8,263 nucleotides of DNA. Source: Lachnospira sp. UBA2821 (GTDB lineage: Bacteria > Bacillota > Clostridia > Lachnospirales > Lachnospiraceae). The DNA lies in NCBI GenBank assembly GCA_002351535.1, contig DEGR01000014.1:1-8263 (forward strand), in the 5' to 3' direction. The notes under the pieces were generated by a model that searched no databases, was not told the origin of the DNA, and saw only the letters and a list, made by a program, of their open reading frames with translations. Of the stretch, positions 1 through 6,975 are shown one piece after another (the stretch's first letter is position 1; each line of letters starts with the position of its first letter). A program made the position numbers and the translations under genes.

Positions 1-30
1 TTAGAGATTCCGAGAGATTATTTTAAGAAA

Positions 31-39
31 AAGGAGGAG
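31..39 (+). promoter_or_regulatory. Strong ribosome binding site for the TTG-started giant gene
   Basis: The sequence AAGGAGGAG is nearly a perfect complement of the 16S rRNA 3' end. It lies 6 nt before the TTG at 44. It decides the start: the TTG is followed at once by a Lys-rich signal peptide n-region, and no ATG or GTG in frame is as well placed. The 30 nt before it are too short to show a promoter. Confidence 0.85.
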
Positions 40-43
40 TATT

Positions 44-3000
44 TTGAAAAAAAGTATAAAAAAAATCCTGTCATTGATACTTGCGGTAGCAATGGCAGGT
101 TCATGCATTGATGCGGATATTTATGCGGAGGATGAAAAAGGAAAAGAGAAATCAATAAGCAGAACTACATATAGCGGGATGAGCCGGGAAAAGTCAGGAA
201 CTACAGGCAAAGTATATGAGCCACAGCATGTATCAGAGCCATCCGTATATAAGGACATGGATTATACATTTCTAAGAGACTTTGATTATGCATCTTCGTA
301 CAAAGATATAACAGCTTCTTACAATACAGTTGAAGACATGGTTTCGAGTAATATGGTGAGACTTAAGGAAGGTGCTATAGTTAAAACGAGAGGATACTAC
401 AGAAAAGGTGACGGTGGAGCATGTGCTTATAAGCTTAGTAAAGATAAGTCGACAGGCTGTGTTGAGATGGACAACGGGCTTTATGCACAACCGCTTCCTG
501 ACAGATACACTGATAAAGCCGGACAGATATGGTATATTGCAAATGCCAGACAGTACGGTGCAAAGGGTGATGGAAAACAGGCAGAGCAGTCATATATATC
601 CCAGTGCTATTCAAGAGTTAATGAGATGGTTGGGAATGATGACACAGTTGCGAGAGGAATAGCATATATTCCGGAAGGGGAATATAAATGTGATGACTGT
701 GTATCTATAACATGCAAGAATATAAATATAGTTGGCGAAGGAAGCAAAACAATATTATTTACGGATAATGACTATAGAAAAGACAGTGGGTATCAGGAGC
801 ATTTCTTTCAGTCGTGGGGTTCGGAAAATGTGTATTTTGGGGACTTTACGTTAGAGGCAAGAGAAGTAGATATATACAGATATATGAGACAGTTTTCTCT
901 TATGTATTCAAAGCAGATATACATATACAATGTGGATATGCTTATACCTCAGAGCTGTTACAATAATTATTATTACGAGGACAAGCAGTATTCTAACTTC
1001 TGCTGTTATACAGGTAACAGAGACATAACGGTTGACGGATGTAAAATGGTTCAGATGACAAGTACATATCGTGGTGCTAATATTGGTGTGCTTGATATCT
1101 GGGCAGCAGGTGAAGAAAATATAACCATTATGAATTGTGATTTATATGGTGATGCAAGAGATGAACAGATAGGGTTCTTCAGTAAAGATGATGATAATGC
1201 ATTTCTTCACAATGTAGAGTTTATTAACAATACAATACATTCATATGAACCAAGATATTCCAATGTAGTTGGAAATGCAACTATGCGGTTTACGATAGCA
1301 TATTCGGATTCACATGATGTAACGGGAATACATATTGCAGGCAATCATTTTATATCAGAATGTGATTCAAAATTCATGACTTTCGGGGCAGTTAAGAATT
1401 GTGTTATTGAGGATAATATTATAGAGGTATTGTGTTCTTATGCTACATGGTCAATGATATTTGATTCGAGCAATTCGGACCCTGCCAATATTATGGTGAA
1501 GAATAATGATTTCTTCTTATCTACAAGGACAAATTGCGGCAAAGGAAATGTCTGTGGAGGAAATCTTACATTTAACAATAACAGATTTTTCTGCGATACC
1601 GTACTTGCGTTTGGAACCGGTGCACCTGTTATGAATGATAATGAACTTATTATGCTTACAAGAGGTGGAAGAATGGCATTTAATCCGGATGAATTTAACG
1701 GTAATCTGTTAAGGCTTTTTGCCGGAAGTAATTCGGTAGGAGTTGAATATTTATCTTTTGCCAATTTTGGCGGCGAATCTGATTGTGTAAAGAATTGCAC
1801 AAATAATGAAATATATAATTATGTACGGGAGGATGAGACAAGGGGAATTCATCAGAGTGCCGTAACACTCATAGGTGATATTGGAACACTTAACTTTGTC
1901 GGGAACAAATATTATGAGCCGAATACAAGATATACTTCTTCGTCATTTTCGGCTGATGCAGCCTGTACAGATGATAAAGGAACATATTATCTTGGACATT
2001 TATTTAAGAAGAGATATGGCACATACAAACAGGTTGTTATAAAAGATAACATAATACAGAATATGTATGAAGAACAGGATACAGATGGTTTTGTGTGTAC
2101 TGATAATACATATCTTCCACCAACAGCGGATTTGTCGGAAGAGCTTACTTCACATACTGACATAGCTTATAAAGGTGAAGTAGTTAAGGAGATAACGGTA
2201 ACAGATGATAAGATTGACCTTGATGATATCGAGTATATAGCTGATACAAAGGATGAAGAGGGGAATGCTGTTACTGAAAAACAGGTATCGGATAAAGATA
2301 TTATGTGGTTTACATCAGTAGAAGAGATAGGCAGCGTTGATAAAGACGGTGTGGTAACGAGAAAGAAGTATGGAGATGTATATGTATATGCAGTTCCAAT
2401 GGATGGAAGTGAAGGAAAATATGGAAAATGTCTTGTACATTTTGAAAAGGAAAAGGCTTCTTCTATTAATGTGAAAGAAGAAAATATAACACTTCAGCCG
2501 GGGTTAAAAAGATATGTTGAATATACGGTGTTGCCTGAAAATGATGCAAATCAGAATATAACATTTGAGTCAACTGATTCATCAGTTGCAACAGTAAGCA
2601 GTATTGGCAAGATTCAGGCTATAGCGAATGGAACATGCAGGATTATATGCCGTACTACAGATGGAAGTAATCTGAAAAAAGAGATTAATGTAACTGTTAA
2701 AGATGTAACAGTTAAGAAGATAAATCTTAACCCTTCTTATTATTATGTTGAGAGAAGTCAGGTAGGACAGACAAAGCAGATAACGGTAGGAAGCTATTAT
2801 CCGGATGATGCAGCTAATAAAAAGATATCAAAATGGACAAGTACTGATGAAAATGTGGCTGTAATTGGTAAAAGCGATGAACAGAGTGCTGCAGTTAAGG
2901 TGACAGGAAGCGGTATAGCTTATATAAGGGCATACTCGGAAGATGGAACATGTTATGGAACATGTGGAATATATGTATGCCCGGATGAAGTATCTAATCT

Positions 3001-5203
3001 CAAAATAAGTGGAATTACTAATAATCATATGAAGTTAACATGGGATGAAGATAAAGCAGCAAGTGGATATTATGTATATCAGTGGGATGAAGAAACATCC
3101 GGATGGATACAGAAGACGGATATAGGACAAATTGATAAACCATGGTATGATGCAGATAATCTGGAACAGGGTAAAGAGTACAGATTCCTTGTTAAATCTT
3201 ATATAAATAACTGGACGACAGGACAGAAGATTGTATATGCTAACAATGGAAAAGAGATAAAGGCATCAACATATGACTTTGTACCGGTGTCAGATATATG
3301 GGCATCATCAGATTACATGGCACTTGCCGAGGGATACAAGTCAATATTTATGTTTAATGGCAAAGAAATATCAACAGTTACACTTAAGGTAAATGCTAAA
3401 AATGCATCACAGGCTACAAACAACGGGATAGATTTTGAATATGATGACAGTATTATAGAAATCGTAAGGAATACTTTTGAAAATGGACAGTACAGTGTTT
3501 ATATCAACGCCCTGAAAGAGGGAGACACTAATCTTGTATTAAAGGCTAAGGATGGAGCAGGTGCAGAGACCGTTGTTCCAATCAGGGTAAGAAAAGACAG
3601 AAAGCCTGAATCAGCAACGGCATCTGCGAATCTTGCAGGAAAGATTAAGATAGACTTTGAATCTGTTAAATCACAGGATGAGCAGGGTAACGTATATGTG
3701 GATGAAAGTGGTATTGACGGGTATATGATTGAGAGATATGTGGGATATCATTTTGAAGATATAGTATATATCCCGAAAGAAGGAAAAGATTCCTATTCTT
3801 ATACATATAAAAATATTCCTGATGAAACAGAATATAAATATGCGGTGTATGCTTATTCGTATGATGGAAAATACTATTATCCTATGGGACATGTCGATGT
3901 TACAGGTAAAACAGTCGTATCGACAAAAATGCAGAGTATAAGTACAGAACAGAAGGAATATGAGGTATACAAAGGAAAAAGCATTGAGATAGCTGCAATG
4001 ATAGCTCCTGATAATGTTTCGCAGAAAACACTTGATTGGGAAAGCATGGATACAGACATATTTACGGTTAAAGGTAAGGAAAGTACAGATACCGATGATA
4101 ACAAAGAAATAGCTGTAGTTACAGGTAAATCAATAGGAGAGTCGGTTCTTAATATGTATTCAACAGATGGAACAGAACTTATGACATCAGTAAAAATTAA
4201 AGTTATTTCGGATGAGCCGGAGACGACGAAGCCACAGGATACAACGAAGACGCAGGAGACGACAACTCCGCGTGAAACGGTGTCAGAAGAGACAACGAAA
4301 GAGACAATGTCAGGAGAAACGACAACTCCGCGTGAAACGGTGTCAGGAGAGACAACGAAAGAGACAATGTCGGGAGAAACGACAACTCCACAGGAAACGG
4401 TGTCAGAAGAGACAACGAAAGAGACAACGTCGGGAGAAACGACAACTCCGCGTGAAACGGTGTCAGGAGAAACTATAACGGAAAAAGAAACAACAACACA
4501 AAAAGAGACAACACAAAAAGAGACGACAACGCAAAAAGAGACAACAGCACAAAGAGAGACAACAGCACCGGAAAAAGTGACAACTTCTATGACAGATAAG
4601 AAGGCAGACAGCATAGCAAAGAAGACGAATACAGATAAAAAAGAAATAAAAGGTGCAACATTTGCTCCTTTAAAACTTAAGGCATCTGCCGGTAAGAAGT
4701 CTGTTAAGCTTACATGGAGTAAAGTTAAGAAAGCGGACGGATATATTATATACGGGGGCAGATGTGGAAAGAAATTAAAGAAAATTAAGACAGTATCAAA
4801 GAAAAATTCAACAATTACGGTCAGGAAGCTCTCAGCAGGGAAATATTATAAGTTTGCTGTAATGGCATATAAAAAAGATGGAAAATCGAGAAAGATTATT
4901 AATATTTCTACATGTGCACATTGCTGTGTAAAGGGTGGAAAACATGGAAATCCTATAAAGATTTCGAATGTAAAATCATCACTTGTTTTGAAAAAAAATA
5001 AAAAATATACACTGAGACCTAAGATGAAGACTGGAAAAAATACAAGTATCCATCTTGGAAAATTCCGGTATGAATCAACCAATAAGAAAATTGCAACTGT
5101 GACTAAAAAAGGCGTTATAAGGGCAATTAAGAAGGGAAAATGTACAGTTTATGTATATACACAGAATGGATTATATAAGAGAGTAAAAGTAACTGTAAAA
5201 TAA
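44..5203 (+). CDS. Giant secreted beta-helix / Ig-like / Fn3 modular surface protein
   Basis: This 1719-residue protein is exported. Residues 1-28 form a Sec signal peptide (Lys-rich start, hydrophobic 8-20, likely cleavage after IYA at 28). Residues 94-130 hold a TVEDMV...GYYRKGDGG motif of the kind found at the entry of phage-tailspike and pectate-lyase-like proteins, and QYGAKGDG at 170-177 opens a parallel beta-helix running to about 680. Asparagine turns recur at N396, N434, N458, N488, N512 and N669. Next come Ig-like (Big_2) units at about 713-804, 805-888 and 889-982, Fn3 at 983-1078, a diverged Ig-like unit at 1080-1183, Fn3-like at 1187-1288 and Big_2 at 1292-1388. A Thr/Glu-rich linker (1390-1530) leads to a basic Fn3 (1541-1622) and a basic Ig-like end (1633-1719). 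There is no LPXTG, SLH or dockerin module. By family, such proteins bind or cleave polysaccharides or act as adhesins. No catalytic residue could be assigned, so the activity is unknown. Domain limits are estimates by eye. Confidence 0.9.
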   Translation: MKKSIKKILSLILAVAMAGSCIDADIYAEDEKGKEKSISRTTYSGMSREKSGTTGKVYEPQHVSEPSVYKDMDYTFLRDFDYASSYKDITASYNTVEDMVSSNMVRLKEGAIVKTRGYYRKGDGGACAYKLSKDKSTGCVEMDNGLYAQPLPDRYTDKAGQIWYIANARQYGAKGDGKQAEQSYISQCYSRVNEMVGNDDTVARGIAYIPEGEYKCDDCVSITCKNINIVGEGSKTILFTDNDYRKDSGYQEHFFQSWGSENVYFGDFTLEAREVDIYRYMRQFSLMYSKQIYIYNVDMLIPQSCYNNYYYEDKQYSNFCCYTGNRDITVDGCKMVQMTSTYRGANIGVLDIWAAGEENITIMNCDLYGDARDEQIGFFSKDDDNAFLHNVEFINNTIHSYEPRYSNVVGNATMRFTIAYSDSHDVTGIHIAGNHFISECDSKFMTFGAVKNCVIEDNIIEVLCSYATWSMIFDSSNSDPANIMVKNNDFFLSTRTNCGKGNVCGGNLTFNNNRFFCDTVLAFGTGAPVMNDNELIMLTRGGRMAFNPDEFNGNLLRLFAGSNSVGVEYLSFANFGGESDCVKNCTNNEIYNYVREDETRGIHQSAVTLIGDIGTLNFVGNKYYEPNTRYTSSSFSADAACTDDKGTYYLGHLFKKRYGTYKQVVIKDNIIQNMYEEQDTDGFVCTDNTYLPPTADLSEELTSHTDIAYKGEVVKEITVTDDKIDLDDIEYIADTKDEEGNAVTEKQVSDKDIMWFTSVEEIGSVDKDGVVTRKKYGDVYVYAVPMDGSEGKYGKCLVHFEKEKASSINVKEENITLQPGLKRYVEYTVLPENDANQNITFESTDSSVATVSSIGKIQAIANGTCRIICRTTDGSNLKKEINVTVKDVTVKKINLNPSYYYVERSQVGQTKQITVGSYYPDDAANKKISKWTSTDENVAVIGKSDEQSAAVKVTGSGIAYIRAYSEDGTCYGTCGIYVCPDEVSNLKISGITNNHMKLTWDEDKAASGYYVYQWDEETSGWIQKTDIGQIDKPWYDADNLEQGKEYRFLVKSYINNWTTGQKIVYANNGKEIKASTYDFVPVSDIWASSDYMALAEGYKSIFMFNGKEISTVTLKVNAKNASQATNNGIDFEYDDSIIEIVRNTFENGQYSVYINALKEGDTNLVLKAKDGAGAETVVPIRVRKDRKPESATASANLAGKIKIDFESVKSQDEQGNVYVDESGIDGYMIERYVGYHFEDIVYIPKEGKDSYSYTYKNIPDETEYKYAVYAYSYDGKYYYPMGHVDVTGKTVVSTKMQSISTEQKEYEVYKGKSIEIAAMIAPDNVSQKTLDWESMDTDIFTVKGKESTDTDDNKEIAVVTGKSIGESVLNMYSTDGTELMTSVKIKVISDEPETTKPQDTTKTQETTTPRETVSEETTKETMSGETTTPRETVSGETTKETMSGETTTPQETVSEETTKETTSGETTTPRETVSGETITEKETTTQKETTQKETTTQKETTAQRETTAPEKVTTSMTDKKADSIAKKTNTDKKEIKGATFAPLKLKASAGKKSVKLTWSKVKKADGYIIYGGRCGKKLKKIKTVSKKNSTITVRKLSAGKYYKFAVMAYKKDGKSRKIINISTCAHCCVKGGKHGNPIKISNVKSSLVLKKNKKYTLRPKMKTGKNTSIHLGKFRYESTNKKIATVTKKGVIRAIKKGKCTVYVYTQNGLYKRVKVTVK
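4261..4470 (+). repeat. 60-bp in-frame tandem repeat, about 3.5 copies, coding a Thr/Glu linker
   Basis: Each block starting at 4261, 4321, 4381 and 4441 opens with GACAACTCC and continues almost identically, giving a period of exactly 60 nt or 20 residues (pattern TTPRETVS, then E or G, then ETTKET, then M or T, then SGET). Copy 3 has CAG (Q) where the others have CGT (R). The fourth copy breaks off after about 30 nt. Copies differ at only a few bases, which suggests recent duplication. The repeat keeps the reading frame, so gain or loss of a copy would only lengthen or shorten the linker between the ligand-binding part and the basic C-terminal domains. The high Thr content makes it a candidate for O-glycosylation. 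Confidence 0.95.
4484..4570 (+). repeat. Short 15-18 bp tandem repeats (KETTTQ type) following the 60-bp repeats
   Basis: Five units follow in frame: KETTTQ, KETTQ, KETTTQ, KETTAQ and RETTAP. The unit length varies between 15 and 18 nt. They share the ETT core with the 60-bp repeat just upstream, so the linker seems to have grown by two nested rounds of repeat expansion. The stretch is A-rich (ACA, AAA, GAG codons) and extends the flexible, probably extracellular spacer. Confidence 0.9.
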
Positions 5204-5216
5204 TTTACATAGGAAT

Positions 5217-5222
5217 GGAGAG
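5217..5222 (+). promoter_or_regulatory. Ribosome binding site selecting the ATG at 5227
   Basis: GGAGAG stands about 6 nt before the ATG at 5227. The alternative ATG at 5215 has AGGA directly against it, which is too close for ribosome binding, and using it would place the GGAGAG inside the coding region. The later start also puts the first zinc-ribbon cysteine at residue 5, as is usual for such proteins. Confidence 0.65.
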
Positions 5223-5226
5223 TAAT

Positions 5227-6444
5227 ATGACGATAAAATGTCCAGGGTGTGGGGCCGCTCTTGTATATGATGCGGTTTCGGGTAAGATGTTATGTACACA
5301 TTGTGTTACATATTATGGAGAACAGGAGATAGGAACTTATACACAGGAAAAAGATAAGTTCGATAATATACAGGAAGATAGTGCCGGGAATGGAGAGTCT
5401 GAGAAAAACAGGGCTGATGAAGATGAGTTTGAATGCGAAATATACAAATGCACAAATTGTGGAGCAGAACTTGCAATAAATGATACTGAGAGTTCTACGT
5501 TTTGTGCCTATTGTGGACAGCCTACAATAGTTATGTCGAGAATTGTAAGGCAGAAGAAACCACAGGGAATTATTCCGTTTGAGATAACAAAACAACAGGC
5601 ACTACAAATATTGCGTAATAAGCTTAATAAAGGCTTTTTTGTTCCTAAAGAAGTAAAGGATGTACAGATTGATAAAGTTCATGGCATATACATACCGTAT
5701 AAAGTGTATAACATAGATTATGAGGATGAGATGGTATTGTCAGGCGTGGTAGGCACCGGCAAAAGTGCAAGAATAAAACATTATTACAGGCATGCAAAGA
5801 TAAATTTTGAAAATATAACAATGGATGCGTCTGTAATGCTGGATGATGAGTCTTCTATAAGACTTGAGCCTTACAATTTTTTTAAATGTGTACCATTTTC
5901 ACAGATATATATGTCAGGTTTTTATTCTAACATTAAGGATGACGATGAAGACAGACTGAAAGAGGGAGCTTTAGTAAGGGCATCAAATATGTTTGATGAG
6001 CAGGTTAAAAAGACTGTCCATGCGGATGAGGTAAAGGTACAGAAGCATAATCCATGTGTTAATATCAATGCGGAGAGATATGTAATGCTTCCGGCATGGT
6101 TTGTTTCATTCAGACATAATGGTGTGAATAATACGATTATGGTTAATGGACAGACAGGAAAATGTGTTGGGGCAGTAGAAGAGGATAAGAAGAAAAAATC
6201 AATTTTTTTCTGGACTGTTGCAGCAGTATTAATACCTGTATTTTATATAATTATTAATCTGGTGGTAAAATATTTTTCCTCCGAGGGACAGGAAGTGGAT
6301 GCATTTAAATTGTTAGGTCTCGGATTGGTTTTAATATTTGCAACTGCATTTGGAATTTCATCGAAATTCGAAGACAGCAGAAAACTTACCAAGGCTGACA
6401 CAATGAAAAGATTTGCAAATGACAGACAGGAAGGTGATGAATAA
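5227..6444 (+). CDS. Membrane protein with two N-terminal zinc ribbons (TFIIB-type zinc ribbon-containing protein)
   Basis: The protein has 405 residues from the ATG at 5227 (409 from the weaker ATG at 5215). Two zinc ribbons are clear: C5-C8/C23-C26 and C75-C78/C93-C96, each CX2C...CX2C and joined by an acidic Glu/Asp/Lys linker. A soluble region of about 220 residues (100-318) follows, rich in predicted beta strand and without a recognised active site. Then come a KKKK stop-transfer cluster (321-324) and two membrane helices at about 325-350 and 360-378, so both ends are probably cytoplasmic. The paired ribbons suggest a structural zinc module for protein or nucleic-acid binding; the function is unknown. 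GVVGTGKS at 173-180 matches the Walker A consensus, but no Walker B or GTPase context is seen and it is probably coincidence. The gene follows the giant surface gene by 23 nt without a terminator and overlaps the next start, so co-transcription is likely. Confidence 0.8.
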   Translation: MTIKCPGCGAALVYDAVSGKMLCTHCVTYYGEQEIGTYTQEKDKFDNIQEDSAGNGESEKNRADEDEFECEIYKCTNCGAELAINDTESSTFCAYCGQPTIVMSRIVRQKKPQGIIPFEITKQQALQILRNKLNKGFFVPKEVKDVQIDKVHGIYIPYKVYNIDYEDEMVLSGVVGTGKSARIKHYYRHAKINFENITMDASVMLDDESSIRLEPYNFFKCVPFSQIYMSGFYSNIKDDDEDRLKEGALVRASNMFDEQVKKTVHADEVKVQKHNPCVNINAERYVMLPAWFVSFRHNGVNNTIMVNGQTGKCVGAVEEDKKKKSIFFWTVAAVLIPVFYIIINLVVKYFSSEGQEVDAFKLLGLGLVLIFATAFGISSKFEDSRKLTKADTMKRFANDRQEGDE

Positions 6445-6665
6445 TGTTCCAGAGTGTGATGATAATAGTATTTACATTGGTGTATGCATTTTCGATTGCA
6501 TATCTTGTTACAACATATCTTGTGAAAAAGTCAAATGATTTTGGAGATTCGAAGGGCAAATATGAAGACTTTACATATGGAGGTCTTGATTTGCTTGACA
6601 AGAAGGATAATGTGAAAGGTACGATGGATTTGAATATCGTTTATCCAAAAAAACACAGCATTTAA
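6444..6665 (+). CDS. Small single-pass membrane protein of unknown function
   Basis: This 73-residue protein has one hydrophobic helix at about residues 3-27 (MIIVFTLVYAF and onward) followed by a KK pair and a polar tail with DFGDSKGKYEDFTYGG, which should lie in the cytoplasm if the positive-inside rule holds. Its ATG shares one base with the TAA of the zinc-ribbon gene (TAATG), and AGGAAGG about 10 nt upstream serves as ribosome site, so the two are translationally coupled. This arrangement suggests that it works with, or stabilises, the zinc-ribbon membrane protein. I do not recognise a family. The coding call rests on the overlap, the ribosome site and a convincing membrane helix. Confidence 0.75.
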   Translation: MFQSVMIIVFTLVYAFSIAYLVTTYLVKKSNDFGDSKGKYEDFTYGGLDLLDKKDNVKGTMDLNIVYPKKHSI

Positions 6666-6680
6666 AATGTTTAATATGGA

Positions 6681-6709
6681 TTGTGCCAAAGTCATTAATA
6701 ATGTATAAT
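6681..6709 (+). promoter_or_regulatory. Sigma-A-type promoter upstream of the DUF6472-like gene and hydE
   Basis: A perfect -10 box TATAAT at 6704-6709 is preceded, with an ideal 17-nt spacer, by TTGTGC at 6681-6686, which matches the first three bases of the -35 consensus. Transcription would begin near 6716 and leave a leader of about 37 nt. It lies in the only real intergenic gap of the window (6666-6752) and would drive the small cysteine protein and hydE as a unit separate from the membrane-protein pair. The gap shows no clear rho-independent terminator and no operator that I can identify. Confidence 0.6.
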
Positions 6710-6752
6710 GGTACATGTGTGCTTTTGAAAAACTTATGAAGTGAGGATGGAT

Positions 6753-6950
6753 ATGGATAACTCAAAGAGAAAACAGGGAAGTAATTGTGAGAGTTGTAAT
6801 AATTATATTTATGATGAGGAATACGATTATTACTATTGTGACATTAATCTTGATGAGGATGAGATGTACAGATTTCTGACAGGAAGTCTTACAGAATGTT
6901 CATACTATCAGTCAGATGATGAATATAGAGTTGTAAGAAAGCAGATGTAG
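6753..6950 (+). CDS. Small four-cysteine acidic protein, DUF6472-like
   Basis: This 65-residue soluble protein has cysteines at C12, C15, C29 and C49 (CX2C-X13-C-X19-C) within an acidic, Tyr-rich sequence (YDEEYDYYYC, LDEDEMYRF, DEYRVVRKQM). The pattern and the LDEDEM and DEYRVVR blocks agree with what I remember of DUF6472, a small family common in Lachnospiraceae; I could not check this. The cysteines suggest binding of zinc or an iron-sulfur cluster. Starts at GTG 6741 and ATG 6747 are possible, but GAGG at 6743-6746 sits 6 nt before ATG 6753, which I prefer. It lies between a good promoter and hydE, so a link to hydrogenase maturation or metal handling is a fair but unproven inference. 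Confidence 0.75.
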   Translation: MDNSKRKQGSNCESCNNYIYDEEYDYYYCDINLDEDEMYRFLTGSLTECSYYQSDDEYRVVRKQM

Positions 6951-6975
6951 CAGTAAATATGTTGATTTGGAATGG

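Noticed and set aside
101..109. Possible lipobox AGSC at the end of the giant protein's signal peptide
   Set aside because: Residue -3 is Ala rather than Leu/Val/Ile, and a better signal peptidase I site (IYA, residue 28) follows after a short polar stretch. Ordinary secretion is favoured, though lipidation cannot be fully excluded.
4203..4478. Further open frames in both strands across the 60-bp repeats (Arg-rich on +, Leu/Ser-rich on -)
   Set aside because: They are periodic shadows of the same repeat in other frames, with no start signals of their own.
3877..4614. Long open frame on the minus strand opposite the Thr/Glu repeats (245 codons)
   Set aside because: It arises because ACN/GAN-rich repeats lack stop codons on the other strand. 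The product is a monotonous Val/Ser/Cys sequence, there is no ribosome site, and it lies wholly inside the giant gene.
5743..5766. Walker A-like motif GVVGTGKS in the zinc-ribbon membrane protein
   Set aside because: It fits GX4GKS, but no Walker B, G-domain or helicase motifs follow and the surroundings look like beta strands. A chance match is more likely.
6650..6672. Imperfect palindrome CATTTAAAATG after the small membrane gene as a terminator
   Set aside because: It is short, all A/T in the stem centre and not followed by a T-tract, so it would not make a stable rho-independent terminator.
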